NCBI RefSeq assembly: GCF_014196345.1
Contig: NZ_JACIDN010000001.1
Location: 627,393-691,392, forward strand
Direction of reading: 5' to 3'
DNA length: 64,000 nt
Origin: Methylobacterium brachythecii
GTDB taxonomy: Bacteria > Pseudomonadota > Alphaproteobacteria > Rhizobiales > Beijerinckiaceae
Part shown: positions 1-7,266 of the stretch, piece by piece
Position numbering within the stretch: the stretch's first letter is position 1
How the letters are laid out: each line of letters starts with the position of its first letter
The notes under the pieces: model-generated
What the model was told of the DNA's origin: nothing
Database searches by the model: none
The model's input: only the letters and a program-made list of their open reading frames with translations
Translations under genes and position numbers: made by a program

Positions 1-231
1 GACAACGTCGTCGGCATAGCCGTCCAGGGAGGCGTACTTGGCGGCGTCGTAGGCGGACAGGTCCGATCCGCCAGCCCCGATATGGTCGAACAAGATCGTG
101 CGGTACTCATCTTCGAAGGCTGGAGCCACGAAACGCCACATGTTCTGGTCGCAGCCGAAACCGTGCGCGAAGACCATGGCGGTCGCGCCGGCGCCGGCCT
201 GCCTCACGTTGTGCCGCTGAACGACGGACAA
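1..231 (-). CDS. RsbQ-like alpha/beta hydrolase, N-terminal part (cut by window edge)
   Basis: Reading the minus strand from a TTG at 231 gives 77 codons open to the window edge. The peptide contains FAHGFGCDQNMW, then FEDEYRTILFDHIGAGGSDLSAYD and a YADDVV segment. From family knowledge this order closely matches the N-terminus of RsbQ, the alpha/beta hydrolase that works with the RsbP phosphatase in Bacillus stress signalling: the HGFGCDQ oxyanion loop, then the LFDxxGxGxSDL strand-loop. The TTG start is chosen because AAGGAG lies 7 nt upstream and no ATG or GTG precedes the conserved block. The catalytic Ser/Asp/His are outside the window. It could instead be a general hydrolase of this clan, and the partner gene cannot be seen. 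Confidence 0.8.
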   Translation of the reverse strand, partial: MSVVQRHNVRQAGAGATAMVFAHGFGCDQNMWRFVAPAFEDEYRTILFDHIGAGGSDLSAYDAAKYASLDGYADDVV

Positions 232-531
232 GCCCGCACTCCTTGGAAGCCGAGCGGTCTAGCATGCATCGGCGCGCAGCGCTCACATAACCCGCTGGCC
301 CTGCTGACGCGGCAGTCTTCAGGTGTGCAGGGGGCCACCTGTCGTTTTCGGAACCGGTTCGCGATCATCCCGCAGCCAGCGCTGGCCATTCAGCGAATGT
401 CCGCTTGTCTACTATCGCGCTCCGAAAGCAGCCCAGCGGAAATCCACCCATCTGCGCCATCCGCATGTCTAGCTGCACGGCCACTTTGGAGTTGATGAAG
501 AGGCTGTAGCGGGTTGGGGCTCATCCTGCTG
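232..531. other. Intergenic, no gene recognised
   Basis: These 300 bases separate the RsbQ-like start from the stop of the helix-turn-helix gene. The open frames here are antisense or lack a ribosome binding site and have no recognisable motif. The promoter of the hydrolase should lie here, but I cannot pick a convincing -35/-10 pair. Confidence 0.5.
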
Positions 532-999
532 TCATTTCCCCACGCTTACGCGCACCCTACGCGGCCGCGACACCCGCGAGCGCGGCATCCCTGGCCGATC
601 GAGACGCTGCACCAGCGCGAGGATGCGGACGGCACGGGTGAAGGCGGCGGGAGTTGCGGAAGGGTCCAGCTCGACCCGGCGGACCAGGTCCTCGGCCGCG
701 CGCAAAACCCGCTCCGCCAGGAGACCGCGCCGCGCCCGGCGCTCGGCCTCCGCGCTGAGCGGCGGGACATCACCGCCCTGCGGCCTGATCCAGCCGCCAT
801 CCAGCACGTGGCGCGAGATGGTCGTGCGCGGCACGCCGGTGATCCGCGCGATGGCCCGGTAGGAGAGGGCGCTCGTCTCGATCAGCCGCCGTACCTCGGC
901 GAGGGAGGCTGGATCATGCGGCTTGCTCCGTGACCGCTTCGGCTGCTCGCCCGGCGGGTCCTGGAGTGCCGTCGACAATCTGAGCACGCTTCCCAACAT
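532..999 (-). CDS. Small helix-turn-helix DNA-binding protein, function unknown
   Basis: A 155-aa basic protein. Residues about 43-65 (ALSYRAIARITGVPRTTISRHV) form a classic helix-turn-helix of the resolvase/Xre-like type: an AIA helix, a G-V-P turn and a TTISRHV recognition helix. It is preceded by an Arg/Lys-rich stretch and followed by an Arg-rich helical region. No effector or catalytic domain is visible, so it may be a small regulator or a remnant of a transposase-type DNA-binding module. The ATG at 999 has no Shine-Dalgarno sequence, but a near-consensus promoter sits directly upstream, which suggests a leaderless message. I do not recognise a named family. Confidence 0.65.
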   Translation of the reverse strand: MLGSVLRLSTALQDPPGEQPKRSRSKPHDPASLAEVRRLIETSALSYRAIARITGVPRTTISRHVLDGGWIRPQGGDVPPLSAEAERRARRGLLAERVLRAAEDLVRRVELDPSATPAAFTRAVRILALVQRLDRPGMPRSRVSRPRRVRVSVGK

Positions 1000-1005
1000 A
1001 TAGGA

Positions 1006-1034
1006 ATTATGTCATAGTATGGGCTGGGTGTCAA
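1006..1034 (-). promoter_or_regulatory. Near-consensus sigma-70 promoter, probably leaderless
   Basis: On the minus strand TTGACA (1034-1029) is separated by exactly 17 bases from CATAAT (1011-1006). Six more bases lead to the ATG at 999, so the expected transcription start falls on or beside the start codon of the HTH gene. This is one of the best matches to the housekeeping consensus in the window. Confidence 0.6.
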
Positions 1035-1064
1035 GATTTTGGGAGTGGGGCTTCCCACCCACAA

Positions 1065-1177
1065 CCTCATCCTGAGGTTCGGAGCGCAGCGCAGCCTCGA
1101 AGGAGGGTTCTAGGGATCGTAGTGGGTTCTGGAGCCCTCCTTCGAGGCTCCCCTTCGCTCCGCACCTCAGGATGAGG
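1065..1177. repeat. Palindromic intergenic repeat element, copy 1
   Basis: A 113-bp imperfect inverted repeat. The left arm begins CCTCATCCTGAGGTTCGGAG and runs to the AAGGAGGGTTC at 1110. The right arm (1131-1177) is its near reverse complement and ends CTCAGGATGAGG. Each tip also contains the small palindrome CCTCA-TCC-TGAGG. A second copy lies at 2307-2421, on the other side of trmB. It would fold into one long hairpin in RNA or DNA. The REP/MITE-like nature is inferred from the shape and the two copies. Confidence 0.8.
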
Positions 1178-1421
1178 GGGGTTGGTGAGAGAGCGCAGTG
1201 GGCCGGGCTCGGGCGGAATCGTTGCGGCTACGTTTGTTTGGGCGAACGGTGCGAGAATCGTCTGCGGAGTGCGGGCCGGCGTGGGACGGGCCGGGACGGG
1301 TGGGACGGGCGTCCCAAATCCCGTCGATGAGACGCGTTTCGGCGCGGTTGCGTTCGGTTTGCCGATGGTCGGCCAGGATGGCGAGCGTTGCGAAGCCACC
1401 CAGCGCGAGCACCTGCGTCAC
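1167..1421 (-). CDS. Possible 84-aa membrane-anchored protein (weak candidate)
   Basis: A GTG at 1421 opens an 84-aa frame with a hydrophobic stretch (VLALGGFATLAILA) followed by a charged segment (DHRQTERNRAETRLID) and a Pro/Arg/Ser-rich tail. The first 45 codons have the G/C-rich third positions normal for this genome, which is why it is listed. Against it: the ribosome binding site is poor, the tail runs into the repeat element at 1065-1177, and no homologue is recognised. It would be the gene after trmB on the same strand. Treat it as a candidate only; the rest of 1178-1512 holds nothing else I can support. Confidence 0.25.
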   Translation of the reverse strand: MTQVLALGGFATLAILADHRQTERNRAETRLIDGIWDARPTRPGPSHAGPHSADDSRTVRPNKRSRNDSARARPTALSHQPPSS

Positions 1422-1512
1422 CTGCCCGGTGGCCCTGAATGGCGTCGGCCGGGCCTCGCCATGACAGGCGGCATGCGGCGCATGCTGGCGCGCGTCATCG
1501 CCCGGAACATGA

Positions 1513-2409
1513 TCAGGCCGGGTTCGGCTCGCGGATGAAAGTGAGGTAGCTCGGGCGGCGGCCCGCGGCGATGGCCTTGGCCTCGTAGCGGGTGCCGGGC
1601 CAGCCCGGGAAGGGTTTTCGCCAGTCCTCGGCGCGCTCGGCCGCCCAGCGCAAGGCGGGGCAGCGGGCGGCGCGCACCAGGGTCCAGCCGGCATAGTCGT
1701 CGATGTCGGAGGCGAAGCGGAAGAGGCCGCCGGGCTTCAGCACGCGGGCGATCTCGGCGAGCGAGGCATCCGAGACGAAGCGGCGCTTGCGCTGGCGGCG
1801 CTTCGGCCAGGGATCGGGATAGAGCAGGTAGAGGCGGGCCACGCTCGCATCGGGCACGGCCGCGAGGAGCGCGGTGGCGTCCTCGTCGCGGATGCGCACG
1901 TTGGTGAGGCCGCGCTCGTCGACCTCGCGCAGCAGCTTCACCACGCCGTTCACGAAGGGCTCGCAGCCGATGATGCCCACGCGCGGGTTTTTCGCAGCGT
2001 TGTCCGCGAGATGCTCGCCGCCGCCGAAGCCGATCTCGACCCAGACCTCGTCGACGGGGGTGGGGAAGAGGGTTGCGGGGTCGAGGCGGCTGCCGTCCTC
2101 GGGGGGCGTGACGCGCAAGCGCGGGAGGAGGGAGGCGAGGCGATCCTCCTGCGCCGGGCGAAGGCGCTTGCCCTTGCGGCGGCCGAAGAAGGCGCGATCT
2201 GACGGATCGGGGAGAATGGGACTGGTCTCGTACTGGACGGGAGGCCCGTGTCGCGCAGAGCAGGGGACGGGACAAGGGCGATTTTGGGCTGGCTTCCAAC
2301 CCGTGCCCTCATCCTGAGGTGCGGACGCGAAGCGGGAGCCTCGAAGGAGGGCTCCAGATGGCGCGGTGCTCGCTGGAGGTCTCCTTCGAGGCTTCGCTGC
2401 GCTTCGCAC
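1513..2409 (-). CDS. trmB: tRNA (guanosine(46)-N7)-methyltransferase TrmB
   Basis: TrmB makes m7G46 in the tRNA variable loop using SAM. The conserved protein starts around base 2217 (ILPDPSDRAFFGRRKGKRLR). It continues with the SAM-binding EIGFGGGEHL, the diagnostic LLYPDPWPKRRQRKRRFV, then LKPGGLFRFASDIDDYAGW and GTRYEAKA near the C-terminus. Start problem: the only in-frame ATG, GTG or TTG upstream is the GTG at 2409, which lies inside the palindromic repeat 2307-2421 and adds about 64 residues of low-complexity sequence. A start at the ATT codon at 2217 would give a normal 234-aa protein. The 5' end is therefore uncertain; the 3' end and function are firm. As a SAM consumer, it fits beside metK. 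Confidence 0.9.
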   Translation of the reverse strand: MRSAAKPRRRPPASTAPSGALLRGSRFASAPQDEGTGWKPAQNRPCPVPCSARHGPPVQYETSPILPDPSDRAFFGRRKGKRLRPAQEDRLASLLPRLRVTPPEDGSRLDPATLFPTPVDEVWVEIGFGGGEHLADNAAKNPRVGIIGCEPFVNGVVKLLREVDERGLTNVRIRDEDATALLAAVPDASVARLYLLYPDPWPKRRQRKRRFVSDASLAEIARVLKPGGLFRFASDIDDYAGWTLVRAARCPALRWAAERAEDWRKPFPGWPGTRYEAKAIAAGRRPSYLTFIREPNPA

Positions 2410-2421
2410 CTCAGGATGAGG
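2307..2421. repeat. Palindromic intergenic repeat element, copy 2
   Basis: A 115-bp imperfect inverted repeat with the same tips (CCTCATCCTGAGGTGCGGA and its complement ending CTCAGGATGAGG) and the same GCCTCGAAGGAGGGCTCCA core as the element at 1065-1177. It lies just upstream of trmB, and its right arm supplies the only canonical in-frame start codon of that gene. Confidence 0.8.
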
Positions 2422-2455
2422 TGGGTGGGGTTGGAGTGGTGCTGTTCTCGTGCCC

Positions 2456-2550
2456 CGTCGTCATTGCGGGGCGGAGCCGAAACGATCCAGGGCCGTCACC
2501 CGGTTGTGCGGGTGCGGCCCTGGATGGCTTGGCTCAGCTCGCGATGACGG
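2456..2550. repeat. REP-like nested palindrome
   Basis: The outer arms CCGTCGTCATTGC (2456-2468) and GCGATGACGG (2541-2550) are near complements, and the inner arms GATCCAGGGCCG (2484-2495) and CGGCCCTGGAT (2515-2525) match exactly over 11 bases. The outer arm is shared with the hairpin at 56093-56128. It lies 25 bp past the metK stop and could act as a 3' hairpin for that message. Confidence 0.65.
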
Positions 2551-2574
2551 AGCGGGGTCGGACCCGAGCGGGTC

Positions 2575-3759
2575 TCAGCTCAGCGCGGACTTCAGCTTGT
2601 CGGCCAGATCCGTCTTCTCCCAGGAGAAGCCGCCATCGGCATCGGGCTCGCGGCCGAAATGGCCGTAGGCGGCGGTGCGGGCGTAGATCGGCTTGTTGAG
2701 CTGGAGCGCCGTGCGGATGCCGCGGGGCGACAGGTCGATGGCGTCGTTCAGGACCGCCTCCAGCTTCGCCTCGTCGACGTTGCCGGTGCCGTGCAGGTCG
2801 ACATAGATCGAGAGCGGCTTGGAGACGCCGATCGCGTAGGAGAGCTGGATCGTCGCCTTGCTGGCGAGACCGGCCGCGACGACGTTCTTGGCGAGGTAGC
2901 GGGCCGCGTAGGCCGCCGAGCGGTCGACCTTGGTCGGGTCCTTGCCGGAGAAGGCGCCGCCGCCATGGGGCGCTGCGCCGCCATAGGTGTCGACGATGAT
3001 CTTGCGGCCGGTGAGGCCGGCATCGCCGTCGGGGCCGCCGATCACGAACTTGCCGGTGGGGTTCACGTGCCAGACGGTGCCCTCGGTGATCCAGTCCTTC
3101 GGCAGGGCCGCGCGGATATAGGGCTCGACGATGGCGCGCACGTCGGCCGAGTCGAGGGACTCGTCGAGGTGCTGGGTGGAGAGCACGATCTGCGTGGCCT
3201 CGACCGGGCGGCCGTTGGCGTAGCGCACCGTGACCTGGCTCTTGGCGTCGGGGCCCAGCTTGGCGGCGTCGCCCTGCTTGGCCTTACGCGCGTCGGCGAG
3301 GTCCTTGAGGATCTTGTGGGCGTAGTAGATCGGCGCCGGCATCAGCGAGGGGGTCTCGTCCGAGGCGTAGCCGAACATGATGCCCTGGTCGCCCGCGCCC
3401 GCGCCCTCGTCCTTGTTGCCGGCCGCGTCGACGCCCTGGGCGATGTCGGCGGACTGGGCGTGCAGGTAGATCTGGACGTCGTTGTTCTTCCAGTGGAAGC
3501 CGTCCTGCTCGTAGCCGATGTCCTTCACGGCCTCGCGGGAGAGCTCCTCCAGGTCCTTGAAGGTCACGGAATCGGGGCCGCGGACCTCGCCGGCGATGAT
3601 CACTCGGTTCGTGGTGGTCAGGGTCTCGACGCCGAGACGGGCCTCGGGCATCGCCGCGAGATAGGCGTCGACCACGACGTCCGAGATCCGGTCGCTCACC
3701 TTGTCGGGGTGGCCTTCGGAGACGGATTCGCTGGTGAACAGGAAGTCGGAACGAGGCAT
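2575..3759 (-). CDS. metK: S-adenosylmethionine synthetase MetK
   Basis: MetK makes SAM from methionine and ATP in the cytoplasm. The 394-aa product begins [23 protein letters not shown]. It carries the ATP-binding [12 protein letters not shown] and the P-loop-like [19 protein letters not shown], both signatures of the family, and has normal length. The ATG at 3759 is chosen because it immediately precedes the family N-terminus; the 30-residue upstream extension of the frame is not conserved. ahcY, metH and metF, the other activated-methyl-cycle genes, are in the same window, but unlike ahcY and the sahR operon metK has no ACATAAAGAT-type operator. Its 5' leader can instead fold (see 3802-3850). 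Confidence 0.97.
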   Translation of the reverse strand: MPRSDFLFTSESVSEGHPDKVSDRISDVVVDAYLAAMPEARLGVETLTTTNRVIIAGEVRGPDSVTFKDLEELSREAVKDIGYEQDGFHWKNNDVQIYLHAQSADIAQGVDAAGNKDEGAGAGDQGIMFGYASDETPSLMPAPIYYAHKILKDLADARKAKQGDAAKLGPDAKSQVTVRYANGRPVEATQIVLSTQHLDESLDSADVRAIVEPYIRAALPKDWITEGTVWHVNPTGKFVIGGPDGDAGLTGRKIIVDTYGGAAPHGGGAFSGKDPTKVDRSAAYAARYLAKNVVAAGLASKATIQLSYAIGVSKPLSIYVDLHGTGNVDEAKLEAVLNDAIDLSPRGIRTALQLNKPIYARTAAYGHFGREPDADGGFSWEKTDLADKLKSALS

Positions 3760-3801
3760 GAAGCACCCCCGATGACGGGCACGCCCGCCAATACCGCGGC
3801 G

Positions 3802-3850
3802 CTTGACCCAGAAGCCCAAGCTTCTCGCACCCCCAAAAAAAACGGTCAAC
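3802..3850 (-). promoter_or_regulatory. Foldable metK leader, unclassified
   Basis: In the metK leader, AGAAGC and GCTTCT (3825-3820 and 3815-3810) form a 6-bp hairpin with a 4-nt loop. TTGACC (3849-3844) can pair with GGTCAA (3808-3803) outside it, leaving a T8G5 internal loop on one side. Downstream, CGCC/GGCG and GGGC-GT-GCCC mini-hairpins follow, and the octamer GGGGGTGC occurs both in the loop and just before the ATG. This is suggestive of a regulatory RNA for a SAM-producing gene, but it does not match the SAM-I, SAM-II or SAM/SAH consensus as I know them. The same TTGACC could simply be a -35 box. Confidence 0.3.
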
Positions 3851-3898
3851 CCGATCTGGCGAAATCGTCCGCTATACCGAACGACGTCAGAATAGGTA

Positions 3899-4309
3899 TC
3901 AGCGGTTCAGCTGGCGTGAGAGCGCATCGATCACGAGGCCCAAGTTGCGCCTCTGGGGCTCGTCGAAGTGGTCGGATACGTGCTTGACGACCACGGCGGC
4001 GAGTCCCGCCCAGCGGTCGTCCGATGAAAAGGTCCGCTGCTCCGCGTCGGCGAAGCCACGATCGGGCACATCGTCGAGATGCGGAATTTCTGTGAAGAAC
4101 TCCGACAGCGGTACCCCGGTCATCCGGCTCAGGATCTCGAGATGCACCGCGCTGACCCGGTTAATGCCCTTCTCGTATTTCTGGAGCTGCGCCGCGGACA
4201 TGCCGAAGCTTTGAGCGACCTTCCGCTGCGTCAGCTGGCGACGTTTTCGCTCTTCCGCCATGCGTTGGCCGAGATAGATATCTCGCTCGTCGGTTTTTTG
4301 CCCCGCCAT
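3899..4309 (-). CDS. Xre-family (HTH_3) transcriptional regulator
   Basis: A 136-aa protein with an N-terminal lambda-repressor-like domain. [41 protein letters not shown] carries all five helices, including the T-Q-x-x-x-A, S-x-x-Q-L-Q-K-Y-E-x-G signature, followed by [16 protein letters not shown]. The C-terminal 60 residues are acidic with no clear effector domain. The ATG at 4309 is preferred over the in-frame start at 4372 because AGGA lies just upstream and the family N-terminus begins there. It is transcribed towards metK, but with a gap of about 140 bp and its own likely promoter between it and the tRNA. The target genes are unknown. Confidence 0.85.
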   Translation of the reverse strand: MAGQKTDERDIYLGQRMAEERKRRQLTQRKVAQSFGMSAAQLQKYEKGINRVSAVHLEILSRMTGVPLSEFFTEIPHLDDVPDRGFADAEQRTFSSDDRWAGLAAVVVKHVSDHFDEPQRRNLGLVIDALSRQLNR

Positions 4310-4430
4310 CTCGTGTCCTGCGCAGCCCTGTCCCTCTGCCGGATCATTCGGAAGGATCCCGGCACCGCACAAGCTCTAAAACATAACAAAAGATAAAAAG
4401 ACAACTAATTCTGCGTTAAGAAAGAATGGT

Positions 4431-4752
4431 TGGCGTCCCCGGCAGGGCTCGAACCTGCGACCCCAGGTTTCATACCACTTCGGTTTTCACCGCCACCCTG
4501 GGGCTGTCCCTCGGGTGTTCGTGGTCTGGACTATCCCTTCACCGTAGGCCTCGGAACGAAGCCTTTAGGTGCCGCCCGTCTAGTCTCTACACCTTCCTGC
4601 GGTGATCGCAGGCTTGGCTCGGGATCGGCAGGCGCCCTCGCGGGCGCTGTGAGCTTTCCCCGAATTTGAGCGGATCCGCCGCGTGGTTTCCCTTCGCGGC
4701 GCCCAATTTGTGTCTAGGAAACCTGTGCTCTGTCCAGCTGAGCTACGGAGAC
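4431..4752 (-). tRNA. tRNA-Arg(CCU) interrupted by a group I intron
   Basis: The exons are 4752-4716 (37 nt) and 4470-4431 (40 nt, CCA encoded) and give a 77-nt tRNA. The acceptor stem pairs GTCTCCG with CGGGGAC (one T-G pair), the discriminator is G, the D-arm is GCTC...GAGC and the T-arm is GCAGG-TTCGAGC-CCTGC. The anticodon stem is CAGGT/ACCTG with loop TT-CCT-AA, so the anticodon is CCU, reading AGG. The intron is inserted immediately after the third anticodon base. All stems close only when the 245 nt are removed, so splicing is required for function. Confidence 0.93.
4471..4715 (-). ncRNA. Group I self-splicing intron in tRNA-Arg(CCU)
   Basis: A 245-nt intron. The 5' exon ends in U (TTTCCT|AGAC) and the intron ends in G (GGTATG|AAACC), as group I requires. 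The conserved elements appear in order: P (AATTCGGGGAAAGCTC, about 4651-4665), Q (CGATCCCGAGCCAAGCC, about 4611-4627), R (GTAGAGACTAGACGGGC, about 4574-4590) and S (GGGATAGTCCAGACC, about 4523-4537). AGACTA of R pairs with TAGTCC of S in P7. GGGAAA within the intron can pair with the exon UUUCCU, giving the usual U-G at the 5' splice site. No reading frame for a homing endonuclease is present. It resembles the known Agrobacterium tRNA-Arg(CCU) intron (subgroup IC3) in position and size. Confidence 0.93.
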
Positions 4753-4971
4753 AACCGAGGTTGCCATAGCATCGCGGCGGGGCAGCGCCAACTGGCCGCG
4801 CGCGGAACGTATCCGCCGGCTCCAAGACACGCCGCCCCATCGGCTGCGGAAGCAACCGCTGCGGGAAGTACATCGGCGCCGTCGAAGAACCGCCGCAGAT
4901 GATCGTGATGATGCGCCTCATGCTCACGCAGCGGGCCCATTTCCGCAGCGCCGATATCGGGTCGTCCATCC

Positions 4972-5781
4972 GTGTCACGATCGTTCGTCCCAGCCGTCGG
5001 CTGCCTGGGTTTTGCGCTCGCCATCCTGCCGGCTGCGGCCGCGCCGCGCATCGCGCCGGAAACCTGCCAGGCCTCCATCTTGCGCGAGGATCGCATTGAC
5101 GCCGTGGGTCCTCGCGGAGAGCTGGTTCTGGCTTCCGGCACGCGGGCGATCCTCGACGGGATCCACTGGCCCGAGACCGAGCCGGAAGCGGCTCAGGCCG
5201 CCGCCCATCTCGCCGGCTTCCGCGGCAGGGGGCTGGCTATCAGTCAGCGCGGCGAGACCGACCGCTGGGGGCGCGCGCGCATCGACGCCGTCGCCGAGCC
5301 CGCCTCAGAGACGGACGAACCGAGCGATCTCGCCACCGGCCTCGTCGTGGCCGGCCTTGCCCACGCCGATGCCGGCGAGAGCGACCTTTTCTGCCGGATC
5401 GACCTGATCGCGCCGGAAGGCCAGCCGCGGCTCGCGCGGCGTGGGGTCTGGCGCGAGCCTGTCCTCGACGCCCGCGACGGATCGGCACTGGCGACCCAGG
5501 CGGCCCGCTTCGTCGTCGTCGAGGGCCGGATCGTGAGTGTCGGCGAGCGAGCCGAGCGCACGTACCTCGACTTCGTGAGGCGTTCGGCGGAAGGCTTGAC
5601 CGTAACCGTGACGAAACGCACTTGGCGGATCATGCGGGAGCGTGGTTTGACTGCCGCTACGCTGAGGGGGCGCCTCGTGCGTGTTCGCGGCAGACTGGAG
5701 GTTCGGCGAGGGCCGATCCTCGAGATCGCAAGCGCGGACATGATCGAGGTGCTGGAAGGGGAGCGGGCGCTGACGCGCTGA
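4972..5781 (+). CDS. Secreted nuclease-like protein (SNase/OB-fold domain)
   Basis: A 269-aa protein starting at GTG 4972. It has an Ala-rich signal peptide ending near AAAAPRIA, then a Micrococcal-nuclease-like domain: the segments LASGTRAILDGIHWPE, ETDRWGRARIDAVA and LVVAGLAHADAGESDLFC correspond to the DGDT, DxYGR and G-x-A-x-V blocks of that family. The second half (VVEGRIVSVGERAERTYLDFVRR) looks like another OB-fold. The catalytic Arg/Glu/Asp pattern of SNase is only partly kept, so it may be a non-nuclease OB protein. It lies 6 bp before the M48 lipoprotein gene and is probably co-transcribed with it. Confidence 0.6.
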   Translation: MSRSFVPAVGCLGFALAILPAAAAPRIAPETCQASILREDRIDAVGPRGELVLASGTRAILDGIHWPETEPEAAQAAAHLAGFRGRGLAISQRGETDRWGRARIDAVAEPASETDEPSDLATGLVVAGLAHADAGESDLFCRIDLIAPEGQPRLARRGVWREPVLDARDGSALATQAARFVVVEGRIVSVGERAERTYLDFVRRSAEGLTVTVTKRTWRIMRERGLTAATLRGRLVRVRGRLEVRRGPILEIASADMIEVLEGERALTR

Positions 5782-5787
5782 CTGGTA

Positions 5788-7266
5788 ATGGTTGGGGCAC
5801 TGCAGCATAGATTGCGGGCGAAATTCGCACGGCGCCTGATCGCGCTCGGCGGACTTGCCGCCGCGCTCGCGGGATGCGCCGGCGAGCAGACCGGCACGAT
5901 CCTCGCGCCGGCCACGATCGCCGTGCCGGCCCAGGCACCGCGGACCACCGGACGGCGCATGGCCGACGAGGCGGATCACGCCAAGCTCGTCGCCTCCTTC
6001 GGCGGCGAGTACCGTGCCCCCGCCACGCTCCGCCTCCTGACCGAGGTCACCGACCGCTTGGTGCGTGCCAGCGAACGGCCGGACGAGGCCTACGCGGTCA
6101 CTCTGCTCGATTCGCCCGTGGTCAACGCCTTCGCGCTGCCGAGCGGCCGGCTCTACGTCACCCGCGGCCTCGTTGCGCTGGCCTCGGACACCTCCGAGGT
6201 GGCGGCCGTGCTCGCCCACGAGATCGCTCACGTCACCCTGCGCCATGCCACGGCGCGCACCGAGATGGCGCTCCGCTCGCAACTCGTCAGCCGCGTCGTC
6301 GCCGACGTTCTGAACGACCCGGCCACCGGCGCGCAGATGGAAAGCCAGTCGAAGGTCACCTTGGCGCGGTTCTCGCGCGACCAGGAACTCGAGGCGGATG
6401 CGGCCGGCGTGAAGACGCTGGCCGGGGCCGGTTTCGATCCCTTCGGCGCTGCCCGCTTCCTCAACGCGCTCAACCGCACCACCGCGATGAAGAACGGCAC
6501 CGGATCGGGCGCCGAGCCGGACATGCTCGCGACCCATCCGGGCACCGCTGAGCGCATCAACCTGGTCACCCGCGCTGCACGGCGTATCGGCGCACCAGGG
6601 CTCGGCGTCGACGAGCGGGCGCGGTTCCTCGCGGCGATCGACGGCATCGCTTACGGCGACAATCCGGGCGATGGCATGGTGCGCGGCAACCGCTTCCTGC
6701 ATCCGAGCCTCGGCATAGCTTTCGAGATCCCAGACGGTATCGCCGTCGAGAACACGCGTAACGCGGTGCTCGGCACCACCCGTGACGGCAGTCGTCGCAT
6801 CCTGTTCGATCAAGTCGAGAGCAGCACTGGCCGCAGCCTCGATGACGTGCTCAAGGCGACCTGGAACGACGGGATCGATGCCGCGTCCATCGAGAACCGG
6901 ATCGTCGGCGGCCGCCCGGCGGTGTTCGCTGTCTCGAAGGGCAAGGATTGGACCTTCCGCCTCGCAGCGATTCGCGTCGGCGAGGGCACGTTTCGCATGA
7001 TCATGGCCGCCAAGGGTTCAGCGGACCCCGATGCCGCCTTCCGGCGCTGGGTCGACAGCCTGTCGGGCGTCGATCCGGACGAGGCGCGCTCGCTGAAGCC
7101 GTTGCACCTGCGCATCGTCACGGCATCGTCGGGCGACACCACCGAGCAGCTCGCCGCCCGCATGGTCGTGCCCGATCGCGCGCTCGATCGCTTTCTCGCC
7201 CTCAACGGGCTGGAGCGCGGAGCCGTTCTGAAACCGGGTCAGGGCTACAAGCTGATCGAGGAATAA
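5788..7266 (+). CDS. M48-family metalloprotease lipoprotein
   Basis: A 492-aa protein with an N-terminal signal ending in a lipobox (ALAGC, Cys30), so it is probably anchored in the periplasmic face of a membrane. The catalytic zinc motif HEIAH is at residues 144-148, the third ligand region is QELEAD (about 199-204), and DMLATHPGTAERI is the usual closing motif of BepA/YfgC-like M48 proteases. After the protease domain come a region of about 110 residues with no assignment and a C-terminal LysM-like segment (SGDTTEQLAARM...LNGL...LKPGQGYKLI). The likely role is outer-membrane or envelope protein quality control. It follows the SNase-like gene by 6 bp. Confidence 0.9.
   Translation: MVGALQHRLRAKFARRLIALGGLAAALAGCAGEQTGTILAPATIAVPAQAPRTTGRRMADEADHAKLVASFGGEYRAPATLRLLTEVTDRLVRASERPDEAYAVTLLDSPVVNAFALPSGRLYVTRGLVALASDTSEVAAVLAHEIAHVTLRHATARTEMALRSQLVSRVVADVLNDPATGAQMESQSKVTLARFSRDQELEADAAGVKTLAGAGFDPFGAARFLNALNRTTAMKNGTGSGAEPDMLATHPGTAERINLVTRAARRIGAPGLGVDERARFLAAIDGIAYGDNPGDGMVRGNRFLHPSLGIAFEIPDGIAVENTRNAVLGTTRDGSRRILFDQVESSTGRSLDDVLKATWNDGIDAASIENRIVGGRPAVFAVSKGKDWTFRLAAIRVGEGTFRMIMAAKGSADPDAAFRRWVDSLSGVDPDEARSLKPLHLRIVTASSGDTTEQLAARMVVPDRALDRFLALNGLERGAVLKPGQGYKLIEE

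Noticed and set aside
3760-3860. SAM-II or SAM/SAH riboswitch before metK
   Set aside because: The leader folds but I cannot match the conserved cores of these classes, so it is reported only as an unclassified leader.
2659-3987. 442-aa open frame on the plus strand opposite metK
   Set aside because: Fully antisense to a firmly identified gene; the frame stays open because of high GC content, and the product is low-complexity with no motif.
4580-4978. Protein-coding frame across the tRNA intron and upstream region
   Set aside because: It runs through the tRNA exon and the ribozyme core and has no homology; it is the leader region of the tRNA.
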